Assembly (NCBI GenBank): GCA_023262495.1
Contig: JALRAS010000018.1
Location: 1 to 33,079 of the forward strand
Length of the DNA: 33,079 nucleotides
Reading direction: 5' to 3'
Source of the DNA: Bacteroidia bacterium
GTDB taxonomy: Bacteria; Bacteroidota; Bacteroidia; UBA4408
The translations under genes were made by a program, and so were the position numbers. The notes under the pieces are model-generated. The model had not been told where the DNA came from. It worked only from the letters and a program-made list of their open reading frames with translations, and ran no database searches. This document shows positions 24,828 through 33,079 of this stretch, piece after piece (within the stretch, counting starts at the first letter, position 1; each line of letters starts with the position of its first letter).

Positions 24828-25820
24828 CTAATCCATTTTAGACAGCTCTGATTTCAAGTGATTGATAATAGAGATATCGATTGCATCAACTTGTTTAACA
24901 TCGGCAATTGCACAGCTGATCCAGTCACCTAAATGTATCATGTAAAGTGCTCTTTGCATTGGGCTTTCGCCTTTGGCATGTATTTCAATAATTGTTTGAC
25001 AATACTTAGAAAAAACCTCTTTGCATACTTCAAGTCGCTTTACAGAGCGATAGTAATCAGTGCTGTAGCGGAAAATGATGACTGCCAATTGCTCATTTTT
25101 TTCTGTCCAACCTACCAACTCATTATGGTTCATTTCAGGAATCACATGATGCCAACAAAGCATTTTACTATTCTCATTAAGTTGTTGTCTGAAGCGAATT
25201 GCAACACCTTCTGTATTTCCGAGTGTGTAAATTATAGGTAATTTATGATATAATTGAGAAGCTATTTGTGTAGCTTCCTTAATAATGTTTTGCTGCTCCT
25301 GATTTAGCAACGCTATGGTTTTTTCAATTTCAGGAAGATAGTGTTGCGAAATGATTTGATGAAATTGTAGCGTATTAATTATTTGACAAATAGAATAGCC
25401 AATGCATGAGCGTGGAGGAAAACCTGCGGGTAACATAATGCAATCAATTTGCTCTTGTTTGGCTATAGCAGCTGCTTCACCACCGGAAGTTATAATGGTA
25501 ATTTTTGCTTTTGCTTTGATACAATGTTTTAATACATGAATGGTTTCTTCAGTATTTCCGCTGTAAGTGCAAATGATGGCAAGTGTATGTTGGTTAATAA
25601 AAGCGGGCGCACTGTAATCTTTGTTGATAACGATTGGGCAAACTACATCATTGCTTACAATTTCAGAAACTATTGAGCCGCCTATACCAGAACCGCCTAA
25701 TCCGGAAATCAGTACTTGATTAATACTTTCAGTAGCTCTGCTGAGCTGCGCACTATGGGCAATTGAGATTGCTTTTTGAAGTTGCTTAGGGAAATCAGCA
25801 ACCAAATCTTTCATAATCAT
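24828..25820 (-). CDS. Bifunctional phosphoglucose/phosphomannose isomerase
   Basis: This 330-residue SIS-domain protein belongs to the archaeal/Bacteroidota PGI/PMI family, which interconverts glucose-6-P or mannose-6-P with fructose-6-P in the cytoplasm. The SIS fold shows GLGGSGIGGS near residue 40, CTYSGNTEET near 85, ITSGG, PAGFPPRSCIGYS (about 130-142) and EMNHNE near 210, the substrate-binding signature. Two ATG codons lie at 25820 and 25814; either gives a plausible product. Immediately upstream of lipB by 5 bp; no functional link between the two is obvious. Confidence 0.9.
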   Translation of the reverse strand: MIMKDLVADFPKQLQKAISIAHSAQLSRATESINQVLISGLGGSGIGGSIVSEIVSNDVVCPIVINKDYSAPAFINQHTLAIICTYSGNTEETIHVLKHCIKAKAKITIITSGGEAAAIAKQEQIDCIMLPAGFPPRSCIGYSICQIINTLQFHQIISQHYLPEIEKTIALLNQEQQNIIKEATQIASQLYHKLPIIYTLGNTEGVAIRFRQQLNENSKMLCWHHVIPEMNHNELVGWTEKNEQLAVIIFRYSTDYYRSVKRLEVCKEVFSKYCQTIIEIHAKGESPMQRALYMIHLGDWISCAIADVKQVDAIDISIINHLKSELSKMD

Positions 25821-25924
25821 ATACTAACTAAATAAAGAAGCGCAATTTACAAAAAAAGCAATTGTAATTTATCTTAAGATTGAATCATAATTAAGAAATG
25901 CCTGTTTATATAACTGAAGTCACA

Positions 25925-26641
25925 TTATTTTTTCAAGTTAATTTTGGCAACAACCTCACTTTTCTCAATATAGCCATCATGTCTCCAATCTTGAACACCG
26001 TTTTGGTAAAGGATAAGCACAGGAAGTGCATCAACCTTTAGTGATTGCAGCAAAGCTTTATTTTTATCTGCATCAATCCTCACTACCTTTACCTCTGCCG
26101 ACATTTCCTTGCTGATTTCATCCAAATAGGGCTTCATTTTCTTACAAGGGGCGCACCATTCGGCATAAAAATCAATAAGTACCTTTTTGTATGACCGCGT
26201 TAATTGATTGTAATCATCTACACTCATACCCGGGTTCTTGTCAGTATTATTGTTGCTTTCGGGTAAACCTGCAGCACGCCACTTCATCATGCCGCCATTC
26301 ATTTCATACACTTGTTTAAAACCTTCTGCTCTCATATGCGCTGCAGCTGAGGAGCTTCTTCCACCGCTTAGGCAATATACAAATGCGGGTTTTTGTTTGT
26401 CGAGACTCGAAATTTGAGCATCAAAATTACTACCATTCCAATCATAATTCATAGCATTGCTCAAATGTCCGCCTTGAAATTCATCGGCAGTTCTAACGTC
26501 AATTAATTGCGCATCTTTAGTTTGTTTTAATTTAGCATCGAACTCATTTGCACTGAGCACAAACCCGGTATTTTGACCATTGCTGCATGCACTCAAAATT
26601 ACAAGACTCATCAGCAATGCGTGTACTATTTTTTTCATCAT
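25925..26641 (-). CDS. Lipoprotein fusing rhodanese and thioredoxin domains
   Basis: This 238-residue protein has a lipoprotein signal (SLVILSAC, Cys19). A rhodanese domain (about 30-130) has the active-site loop FVYCLSGGRSS. A thioredoxin domain (about 140-238) follows with FYAEWCAPCKKMKPYL, a CxxC with A and P between the cysteines. The fusion suggests a periplasmic sulfur-transfer or protein-disulfide reductase, perhaps receiving electrons from a CcdA-type membrane protein not in this window. No promoter was found that I trust. Gap to the trx gene at 26799 is 157 bp, so it is probably a separate transcript. Confidence 0.88.
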   Translation of the reverse strand: MMKKIVHALLMSLVILSACSNGQNTGFVLSANEFDAKLKQTKDAQLIDVRTADEFQGGHLSNAMNYDWNGSNFDAQISSLDKQKPAFVYCLSGGRSSSAAAHMRAEGFKQVYEMNGGMMKWRAAGLPESNNNTDKNPGMSVDDYNQLTRSYKKVLIDFYAEWCAPCKKMKPYLDEISKEMSAEVKVVRIDADKNKALLQSLKVDALPVLILYQNGVQDWRHDGYIEKSEVVAKINLKK

Positions 26642-26798
26642 GAATTAGGTTTATTGATTTAATATGTAATGGTATTATTTGCTTGTTTTCATCCCTTTTT
26701 TATTTCATCTTTTTTAGACAAATGCAACTACAAATCTATAAAGATCTGATTGTTTTACAAGATTGTGTGTAGCTCATCAGAATACCTTGTTTACTGCG

Positions 26799-27095
26799 TT
26801 AAATATAACTATTCAGTATCTGCAATAACTGTTGGGCCTGCACAACTCCTGATTGACGCCATTTCATTTCTCCTTTTTTAAAAATCATCAAGGTGGGAAC
26901 TCCTTGTATGTGATACTGAGCGGCCACAGCATTGTTTTTGTCTACATCAATTTTTATAATCGTAGCCTTATCACCCACTAAATTTTTCAACTCATCTAAA
27001 ACAGGCTTCATCATTTTGCAGGGGCCGCACCACTCTGCAAAAAAGTCTATTAGTACAGGTTTTTCCGACTGAATGATATCATTGAAAGTAGCCAT
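26799..27095 (-). CDS. Thioredoxin
   Basis: This 98-residue protein has no signal peptide, so it is cytoplasmic. It has the full thioredoxin fold with [17 protein letters not shown] and cis-Pro in GVPTLMIF, and is slightly shorter than the E. coli protein (108). It reduces disulfides using thioredoxin reductase. It follows the DUF983 gene by 5 bp and both share a start region with an inverted repeat at 27501-27550. A second, membrane-anchored thioredoxin is encoded just beyond. Confidence 0.94.
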   Translation of the reverse strand: MATFNDIIQSEKPVLIDFFAEWCGPCKMMKPVLDELKNLVGDKATIIKIDVDKNNAVAAQYHIQGVPTLMIFKKGEMKWRQSGVVQAQQLLQILNSYI

Positions 27096-27100
27096 GTAGT

Positions 27101-27487
27101 TTAGTGTTTAATTACTTTTTTATAAATGGGATCGTATGAAATAAAGAAGTTAAGCCAAAGAATCCGCGACCAGCGGGCAAGCAGTGGAAAAAGTAGCAAT
27201 AATATTCCGATGATCCACATCAAAAAATCAAATAAGGGTAATTCCAAAAAATAAATTTGAAGGAGGTAAGCAACAATAAAAATTCCTGATGTAAATGCAT
27301 ATGAAACATACATGGCACCGAAGAAAAATCCCGGCTCCTTTTCAAATTTTAAACCGCAATGAGCACAATTTTCTTCGGTTGTCAACAACTGATTGATACG
27401 GTAGGGTGGATAACTAAGCATTTTACTCTGATGACAACGCGGACATTTATTCATCAAAACAGAATAGGTGATATTGGTTAATTGCAT
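27101..27487 (-). CDS. DUF983 membrane protein
   Basis: This 128-residue protein has a zinc-ribbon-like Cys pattern, [13 protein letters not shown] and [24 protein letters not shown], followed by two membrane helices (about 65-86 and 90-110). These are the marks of the DUF983 family, widespread in Bacteroidota and alphaproteobacteria. Function is not established. It is the first gene of a two-gene unit with thioredoxin. An alternative start at the internal ATG (residue 12) would lose only eleven residues. Confidence 0.88.
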   Translation of the reverse strand: MQLTNITYSVLMNKCPRCHQSKMLSYPPYRINQLLTTEENCAHCGLKFEKEPGFFFGAMYVSYAFTSGIFIVAYLLQIYFLELPLFDFLMWIIGILLLLFPLLARWSRILWLNFFISYDPIYKKVIKH

Positions 27488-27500
27488 AAAACTAAATTAG

Positions 27501-27550
27501 TGTAACAAAGGTGAGTTTAATTAATGGGATAAAAAGTGACTTTTGTTACA
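27501..27550. promoter_or_regulatory. Inverted repeat upstream of the DUF983-trx operon
   Basis: TGTAACAAAGGT (27501-27512) and ACTTTTGTTACA (27539-27550) are complementary at 11 of 12 positions with a 26-base spacer. It sits 13 bp before the DUF983 start, where a regulator could bind. A TAATTTAG -7-like box lies between the repeat and the start codon on the minus strand. Confidence 0.4.
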
Positions 27551-27625
27551 TTTTGTATTTTTTTTAGAAATAATAATGTATCAAAAGAGTTGTCAAACCA
27601 ATATAAAGTCTAGTATTTAAACGTT

Positions 27626-28417
27626 TTAATTACGTAGGATAAGTCTACCTGTATTGTTTTCTGTTTTTATGATATTGGATGGATTGCCATAACAGTATGT
27701 GTTTCCCACGTATTGTACCAGTGCTTCAAGCTTTTCTTCGGCATAAAAAAAATGATCGCTTGAGCTGATGTTGTTGGTGTATACGCGCTTGCATTTGAAT
27801 TGCTGCATACGAAAGGTGCCGCTGCTTCTTGCATAGGCATATAGTTGAGTAGCTTTTCCGCTTACAATTAAATCGGCCACACCTGTATGAATATTGGCAT
27901 ACATCAACGGTACATCAAGATTTAATTTGATGCTATCCATGCCATCGTAACAGTTAAATGTAAAAGTATCGGTAGTGATTGTATTCACTGAGGTTACAGC
28001 AGCTGTTCCACGGTATATTAATTCATTTAAATTTTTGAAGTGAATAACGATGTCAATTTGATTGCTGTATGTTCTTGCAAAGTTACATCGGTTGTTGTTT
28101 CGGAGTATTAATTTATTTTTCTCAATCGTACTTTCTACCTCAGGCAATAAATTTTCTCCTCCCTTAATTTCAATGAGGTTGATGCTATCTTGTATCAAAT
28201 AAACGGGCATGTTGTTGTATATTTCAATGGCTGAAAAATCTGACGGATTTCTTGTTTCGGTGATGATTTTGCCCGTGCGCTTGATACATTCAAAATTTGC
28301 TCCCTGTTGACATGAACTCCCCAAAATGATGAGCACCATCAATGCGACAGATGGTAGTTTGCAAAAAGTTACAGCTATAAAAGTACCGTATTTCAAAACA
28401 ATAAAATTACATTTCAA
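27626..28417 (-). CDS. GIN-domain (DUF2807) lipoprotein
   Basis: This 263-residue protein has a lipoprotein-type N-terminus ending in IILGSSC (Cys36 from ATG 28417; the M at residue 27 would leave too short a signal). The body shows the right-handed beta-helix pattern of DUF2807 (putative auto-transporter adhesin head, GIN): NPSDFSAIEIYNNMPVYL, IEIKGGENLLPEV, LNELIYRGTAAVTS and DLIVSGKATQLYAYARSSG. Such proteins are common in Bacteroidota and proposed to act at the cell surface; function is unproven. It follows the M14 gene by 38 bp. Confidence 0.82.
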   Translation of the reverse strand: MKCNFIVLKYGTFIAVTFCKLPSVALMVLIILGSSCQQGANFECIKRTGKIITETRNPSDFSAIEIYNNMPVYLIQDSINLIEIKGGENLLPEVESTIEKNKLILRNNNRCNFARTYSNQIDIVIHFKNLNELIYRGTAAVTSVNTITTDTFTFNCYDGMDSIKLNLDVPLMYANIHTGVADLIVSGKATQLYAYARSSGTFRMQQFKCKRVYTNNISSSDHFFYAEEKLEALVQYVGNTYCYGNPSNIIKTENNTGRLILRN

Positions 28418-28424
28418 AATTAAG

Positions 28425-28441
28425 AAAAGTTATGCTTTTCG
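28425..28441 (-). terminator. Weak hairpin after the M14 peptidase gene
   Basis: GAAAAG and CTTTTC pair around a 5-base loop, followed on the minus strand by TTAATTTT. The stem is short and AT-rich, and it lies in the 38-bp gap before DUF2807, so readthrough is likely. Confidence 0.25.
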
Positions 28442-28455
28442 CGGCATCGAATGAC

Positions 28456-30174
28456 TTAATTTTCAATTCTAAAAACCGGATATCTGTGTGCTGATTTTTC
28501 ATACTCCGGAGCATTTCTAAAAATCCATGAAAGTTGCTCATAGTGGTTGTTATGAAGATTTTTTTCTTTTACATACGCATTCAGTTTGAATTGTAATTCT
28601 GGATTTTCTTTCAAAATTTTTTCTGCCGTTTCTTCATATACATAATCGCTGAACCATTCTTTTTGTTGCAAGGCACTATCAAAAAAATTCCAACTGAAAT
28701 AGGAGTCAATCGCCTTTGGTTCCAATGTTTCTACAATAAATCTATTACTTGTTTGATTGCAGGGAATCAAATAATCGCCACGATGAAAACGGATGAGCAT
28801 TTCTTCCTTTCTAACCTCAATGTTGCTGTGCAAGTAATGCCCTTCATAAGGTTTTGAGGTAGTTTTGTAGTTGTCGATGTAATAGCCTTTTACCAATATG
28901 TTAGAGTCTCTTTCTAGTTTAGTCATTTTTACGCCATTGATTTGTAGCAAATTTATTACCTCTGACCAAGCCTGTGGAATCAGGTATTCCTTTGGTTTTT
29001 CAACATCATCAACCGGGTTATAGTAATTGAAATACTTCACTGCTTTGATAAATGACTTGTTGCGGTCGTAATAGAGGCGTTTGAGTCCGCTGATATTGCT
29101 TTTTTTATAGCCGGCTTCATATCCTTTGAAACTCAATAAATCGAAGCGAGAAGTATCGATAACCCAATTGAGAGCGAATCTTTTTTGTGTATTGGCGATA
29201 TCATCGTCCGCACGTTTTTTGATACTGATTATTTCATCGGCATACCTATTGGTAATCGACATCAAGGTAATTAATAAATCATAGGTTGCCTTAACCTGAA
29301 TAGGATAGGGCTTAAGCATGTGTGCCTCCGTAACAAAGCCAAGTATATTGTAAAGAGCGGTATATCCGGTAGCAAACCTGGGAGTTTCTAAAAAACCTAC
29401 GAGGCCGCTATCAGGCGTTTCTTTGAGCGTATTTACATAAGGACACATTTCATTGTTTTTCAATTTCATGTCAGCATAAATGGCGGGAACCATTTTTGAG
29501 GTTAAAAAGTTTCCGGGCAGCGCATGCATTTTATTGTGTTGTGAAACAATCAAGGTCATGTTATAGCTGTAGTCGGCTCCGTTGCTGATGTGCGTGTCAA
29601 TAAATACATGTGGTTTAACGAGTTGTATTAATTCTATGAGAGAACGTGTATTTTTTGCATCGCACTTAATAAAGTCTCTATTCAAATCCAAATTTCGGGC
29701 ATTGCCTCTAAAACCGTGCTCTTTGGGCCCGTTTTGATTCGCACGAGAGCAGCAACCTCTGTTGAGGCCTCCATCAATATTATAAAATGGCACAATACAC
29801 ACCACTACCTTTTCGAGTAAAGATTGCAACTCTTTTTTATTAAGAAGGTCTTCGCTAAAACTCAAACATGCATCAACACCGCAGGGCTCACCGGCATGAA
29901 TACCGTTATTAATGAACACAATGGCCTTGTTTTTATGGCAAATGGATGCGAAATCAAAATCCTTGTCACCCGAAATTACAAAGAGGTGCAGTGGCAAGCC
30001 CACGTCTGTTTTACCAGCCTCCATGAGCCGGGTTTGACTGTATTTTTTTTCTAGATTTTTATAAAAATCTATACACTCTTGATAGGTAACAGTTTCATTT
30101 TCGAGATACTTTTGTTTGACATTTTGCGCCTGGCCAATAGAAGTAATCAGCATGAGCAGTAATATTTTTTTCAT
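28456..30174 (-). CDS. Secreted M14-family zinc carboxypeptidase
   Basis: This 572-residue protein has a signal peptide (MKKILLLMLITSIGQAQN). The M14 zinc site is HxxE in NNGIHAGEPCGVDA (about 90-105), the third ligand is His in VFIDTHISNGA (about 197), and the catalytic Glu is probably in GFVTEAHML (about 285). Family members remove C-terminal residues from peptides or cell-wall fragments. A C-terminal ~230-residue extension with no recognised domain ends in a SAHRYPVFRI tail. No PorSS C-terminal sorting domain is obvious, so it is likely periplasmic or exported by Sec only. It is oriented away from the EVE gene. Confidence 0.88.
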   Translation of the reverse strand: MKKILLLMLITSIGQAQNVKQKYLENETVTYQECIDFYKNLEKKYSQTRLMEAGKTDVGLPLHLFVISGDKDFDFASICHKNKAIVFINNGIHAGEPCGVDACLSFSEDLLNKKELQSLLEKVVVCIVPFYNIDGGLNRGCCSRANQNGPKEHGFRGNARNLDLNRDFIKCDAKNTRSLIELIQLVKPHVFIDTHISNGADYSYNMTLIVSQHNKMHALPGNFLTSKMVPAIYADMKLKNNEMCPYVNTLKETPDSGLVGFLETPRFATGYTALYNILGFVTEAHMLKPYPIQVKATYDLLITLMSITNRYADEIISIKKRADDDIANTQKRFALNWVIDTSRFDLLSFKGYEAGYKKSNISGLKRLYYDRNKSFIKAVKYFNYYNPVDDVEKPKEYLIPQAWSEVINLLQINGVKMTKLERDSNILVKGYYIDNYKTTSKPYEGHYLHSNIEVRKEEMLIRFHRGDYLIPCNQTSNRFIVETLEPKAIDSYFSWNFFDSALQQKEWFSDYVYEETAEKILKENPELQFKLNAYVKEKNLHNNHYEQLSWIFRNAPEYEKSAHRYPVFRIEN

Positions 30175-30291
30175 ACGTTTGAATGGATTCCCAAATTAAA
30201 GCAATTGACAGATATGCTGCAACAGTAAACAAAAAAACATCGTGTATTGTTATAGCTAATTTGAACTTAATCGTAAGATTTTAAAAAATGA

Positions 30292-30299
30292 TAATTTTG
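30292..30299 (+). promoter_or_regulatory. Candidate -7 box of the EVE gene
   Basis: TAATTTTG matches TAnnTTTG exactly, 19 bp before ATG 30319. No TTTG at the usual -33 position is present; the nearest is 28 bp away. Confidence 0.35.
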
Positions 30300-30318
30300 A
30301 ACCCATAAAATTATTGTA

Positions 30319-30732
30319 ATGAACTATTGGTTGATTAAATCAGAACCTTTTAAATATAGCTGGGAGCAATTCAGCAAGGATAAAAAATGTGTTTGGGACG
30401 GTGTAAGAAATTATGCTGCACGAAACAATCTCAAAGCCATGAAAAAAGGTGATCTTGCCCTGTTTTATCATAGTAATGAGGGGATGGAAATTGTTGGCAT
30501 AGCTAGGGTAGTAAAAGAGTTTTATCAAGATCCTACAACAACAGAAACAGCATGGGTGGCCGTGGATTTTACTCCCTTTAAAGCTTTAAAAAAGCCCGTT
30601 TCTTTGGCACAAATTAAAGCAGATAAGTTACTCGAAAACATGGATTTGGTAAGACATGCCCGTTTGTCGGTAGGTACCGTAAAGGAATTTGAGTTCGATA
30701 GGATATTGGCCTTGTCAGAAACCAAGGCATAG
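30319..30732 (+). CDS. EVE-domain protein
   Basis: This 137-residue protein is a single EVE/PUA-like domain: NYWLIKSEPFKYSWEQF at the start, KCVWDGVRNYAARNNLKAM, GDLALFYHSNEG and VGIARVVKEFYQDP. The WLIKSEP, VRNYAARN and YHSN segments line the pocket that in homologues binds modified cytosine bases or methylated RNA. Its role here is unknown; EVE proteins sometimes accompany anti-phage systems, but nothing like that is next to it. It is divergent from the M14 gene and precedes the TonB receptor by 79 bp. Confidence 0.9.
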   Translation: MNYWLIKSEPFKYSWEQFSKDKKCVWDGVRNYAARNNLKAMKKGDLALFYHSNEGMEIVGIARVVKEFYQDPTTTETAWVAVDFTPFKALKKPVSLAQIKADKLLENMDLVRHARLSVGTVKEFEFDRILALSETKA

Positions 30733-30811
30733 TTGTCATTTCCTTTTCTAATTAATTTTAGGCAGTATCCATATACATTCCTATATTTACACCCTTTTTA
30801 CTATAATCAAT

Positions 30812-33079
30812 ATGCGATTGAATAAGAAATTTACATTTACGGTCTGTTTGATTTTTCTCATTGCTTGCGTGCAAGTTTTTGCTCAAAATGGAAACATCAG
30901 GGGTTTTGTATATGAATCTGAATCTGCCGAGCCGGTTATATTCACATCCGTTATTCTTAAAGGAACAACCTTTGGCGCGCAAACCGATGTTAATGGCTAT
31001 TTTTCAATAACCAAGTTGCCTGCCGGGTCATATACCTTGATGATTACTATGCTCGGTCATGACACATTAATCGAGAAAATCAACCTCAAAGAAAATGAAA
31101 TTCTTACCAAGAAATTATTCATTAAAAAATCTTCTGTAAAGCTTAAAGAGTTTGAGATATCGGCTGAAAAAAAAGAACAGCTTACTGAAGTACGCACATC
31201 GGTCACCAAAATTACGCCTCAAGACATTAAGAAGATTCCTTCAGTTGGTGGGGAGCCCGATTTAGCTCAATACCTGCAAGTGCTGCCAGGAGTTATTTTT
31301 ACTGGAGATCAAGGAGGGCAACTTTACATTAGGGGTGGTGCTCCTGTTCAAAATAAAGTGTTGCTCGATGGGATGATTATTTACAACCCTTTTCACTCAA
31401 TTGGTTTATTCTCGGTGTTTGATGCCGACTACATAAGGAATGCAGATGTTTACACAGGTGGATTTGGCGCACAATATGGTGGTCGTATTTCATCTATTAT
31501 GGATATCACCACGCGCGATGGTAACAAAAAAAGACTTTCAGGCAAGGTTGGAGCTACTACATTCGGATCAAAAGTATTGCTCGAAGGTCCACTTAAAAAA
31601 GCCAAAGAAGATGGCGGTGGCTCATCTTCATTTTTGTTATCATTCAAAAACTCATTTCTTGAGCAAAGTTCTAAGTTGCTTTACAACTATGTTGACACAG
31701 CCGGACTTCCATTTAATTTTACCGACTTTTACGGAAAAGTCTCCTTAAACGCTTCAAACGGCAGCAAGATCAATCTTTTTGGTTTCAATCAAACAGATGT
31801 TGTTAATTATAAAAACACCAGTAATTTAAAATGGACTCAAACCGGTTTAGGGTCTAATTTTATTGTGGTACCCTCAGGATCTGCTGTTTTAATCAAAGGT
31901 AACTTTGCGTATTCGAAATATGGCATCACCATGGGCGAAGGCACCGAAAAGCCAAGAAGCAGTAGTATCAATGGATTTAACTTTGGTATCAACTTTACCT
32001 ATTTCAAGCGCCAAAATGAGTTGAACTACGGAATTGATATACTCGGATTTAAAACAAAGTTTGATTTTTACAACTTTAATTACAAAATATCTCAAGAAGA
32101 AAATACCTCAGAACTTGCCGGCTACCTCAGGTACAAAATGATTTTTGGCAAGTTAATTATCGATCCTAGTTTACGTATTCATTACTATGCATCGTTGCAG
32201 GAAATTTCGCCCGAGCCAAGATTTGGTTTGAAATACAACCTTACCGATCGCTTTAGAATAAAAGCTTCTGGTGGAAGATACACACAGAACTTGCTTGCTG
32301 CAAACTCTGATCGTGATGTGGTTAACTTGTTTTACGGTTTTTTATCAGGACCTGAAAACTTGCCTCAAACTTTTGTTACCCGAAACGGAAATGTAAAGGA
32401 TGTAAACAGCAAATTACAAAAAGCGCTTCATTACATTGCAGGTTTTGAGTTTGACATCACCAGCAAAATATCCTTGAATGTGGAAGGGTATGATAAAGAA
32501 TTTACACAACTCACCAACATCAACAGAAATAAAATTTTTGATGATGTGGCCGATAATTCAGCTAAGCCCGATACACTTAAAAAGGATTATATCATTGAAA
32601 GTGGTTTTGCAAGAGGTATAGACTTCTTGCTGAAATTTGATTACAAAAAATTGTATGTATGGGCAGTTTATTCCTTTGGTTTTGTAAGAAGATGGGATGG
32701 TCAACAGCTTTACCCACCTCATTTCGATAGGAGGCATAACATTAATCTTGTAAGTTCTTATGTTTTTGGTAAGGGTCTCAACTGGGAAATTGATGCACGT
32801 TGGAATTTTGGATCTGGTTTTCCTTTTACCCAAACGCAAGGATTTTATGAAATGCTCGATTTGCAGGGTAATTTGAATAGTAATGTGGCCACAGCCAACG
32901 GTAATTTAGGGATATTATATGGAAGGCTAAATAACAAACGTTTGCCAACCTATCACCGACTCGATATCAGTATCAAAAGAAAATTTGCAGTAAGTGAAAA
33001 TGGCATTTTGGAAGTGAATGCCGGTGTAACCAATGTGTACAATCGTGAAAATGTATTTTATTTCAATCGTATAACCAAC
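30812..33079 (+). CDS. TonB-dependent outer-membrane receptor with CarboxypepD_reg domain (3' truncated)
   Basis: The frame is open from ATG 30812 to the last base (756 codons) with no stop, so the gene continues beyond the window, probably by only a few tens of codons because the NVYNRENVFYF segment is near the usual C-terminus. A signal peptide (MRLNKKFTFTVCLIFLIACV, then QVFA) is followed by a CarboxypepD_reg domain (GNIRGFVYESESAEPVIFTS, about 25-110), a plug with PGVIFTGDQGGQLYIRGG (about 150-176) and a long beta barrel. Such receptors import iron complexes, vitamins or sugars with TonB-ExbBD energy. No SusD-like partner is seen before the window ends, so it need not be SusC-type. Ligand is unknown. 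Confidence 0.9.
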   Translation, partial: MRLNKKFTFTVCLIFLIACVQVFAQNGNIRGFVYESESAEPVIFTSVILKGTTFGAQTDVNGYFSITKLPAGSYTLMITMLGHDTLIEKINLKENEILTKKLFIKKSSVKLKEFEISAEKKEQLTEVRTSVTKITPQDIKKIPSVGGEPDLAQYLQVLPGVIFTGDQGGQLYIRGGAPVQNKVLLDGMIIYNPFHSIGLFSVFDADYIRNADVYTGGFGAQYGGRISSIMDITTRDGNKKRLSGKVGATTFGSKVLLEGPLKKAKEDGGGSSSFLLSFKNSFLEQSSKLLYNYVDTAGLPFNFTDFYGKVSLNASNGSKINLFGFNQTDVVNYKNTSNLKWTQTGLGSNFIVVPSGSAVLIKGNFAYSKYGITMGEGTEKPRSSSINGFNFGINFTYFKRQNELNYGIDILGFKTKFDFYNFNYKISQEENTSELAGYLRYKMIFGKLIIDPSLRIHYYASLQEISPEPRFGLKYNLTDRFRIKASGGRYTQNLLAANSDRDVVNLFYGFLSGPENLPQTFVTRNGNVKDVNSKLQKALHYIAGFEFDITSKISLNVEGYDKEFTQLTNINRNKIFDDVADNSAKPDTLKKDYIIESGFARGIDFLLKFDYKKLYVWAVYSFGFVRRWDGQQLYPPHFDRRHNINLVSSYVFGKGLNWEIDARWNFGSGFPFTQTQGFYEMLDLQGNLNSNVATANGNLGILYGRLNNKRLPTYHRLDISIKRKFAVSENGILEVNAGVTNVYNRENVFYFNRITN

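Noticed and set aside
30319-30732. EVE gene as part of a defence island
   Set aside because: EVE proteins can accompany restriction or defence genes, but the neighbours are a peptidase and a TonB receptor.
30758-30982. 74-codon ORF on the minus strand
   Set aside because: Antisense to the start and signal peptide of the TonB receptor gene; no independent support.
31440-32839. Short ORFs on both strands inside the receptor gene
   Set aside because: All are shadows of the long open receptor frame that lacks a stop in this window.
1-33079. CRISPR arrays, tRNA/rRNA genes, insertion sequences, toxin-antitoxin pairs
   Set aside because: Looked for direct-repeat arrays, cloverleaf-like genes, transposase motifs and small paired ORFs; none was seen by eye.

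Overview
The window looks like chromosomal DNA of a free-living, aerobic member of the Bacteroidota, probably Chitinophagales or Sphingobacteriales-like (the phylum is well supported, the order is a guess). The signs are AT-rich coding DNA with long AT spacers, few recognisable Shine-Dalgarno sites, several TTTG-N18/19-TAnnTTTG type promoters, a b558-type sdhCAB operon, a bifunctional PGI/PMI, DUF983, GIN-domain (DUF2807) and MbnP-family lipoproteins, and a CarboxypepD_reg-headed TonB-dependent receptor. There are no tRNA or rRNA genes, insertion sequences, CRISPR arrays or phage genes that I can see. Most of the window is core chromosome with some surface-protein accessory genes.

Layout. 1-5178: 3' end of a pabB/trpE-family gene, recG, and convergent uvrD/pcrA. 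5179-10461: a less conserved stretch with a long imperfect inverted repeat, an unrecognised protein with a flavin-reductase-like C-terminal half coupled to a Wzx/MATE-type flippase, a lipoprotein with one CxxCH motif, a 570-bp spacer with possible gene debris, and a GT87-like membrane glycosyltransferase ending in a heptanucleotide repeat. 10567-18262: acyl-CoA carboxylase carboxyltransferase, a PaaE-like flavin/2Fe-2S reductase, sdhCAB with promoter and terminator, and NAD kinase. 18409-20412: a possibly frameshifted mini-lipoprotein leader followed by an mbnP-mbnH pair (copper-binding lipoprotein plus di-haem MauG/CcpA-type enzyme). 20509-24093: a TPR lipoprotein, a small secreted protein and thyA, separated by clear hairpin terminators. 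24115-30174 (minus strand): lipB with PGI/PMI, a rhodanese-thioredoxin lipoprotein, thioredoxin with DUF983, a GIN-domain lipoprotein and an M14 carboxypeptidase. 30319 to the end: an EVE-domain protein and a TonB-dependent receptor that runs off the window.

How the parts fit. sdhCAB, NAD kinase, the PaaE-like reductase and the carboxyltransferase are respiratory and redox metabolism. MbnP-MbnH, the CxxCH lipoprotein, the rhodanese-thioredoxin lipoprotein and the TonB receptor act in the envelope and periplasm. The most interesting locus is 18409-20412. The pair itself is a known family, but its 5' region holds a signal-peptide-like reading frame broken at a run of seven A and three mutually exclusive stem segments, which I have not seen described.
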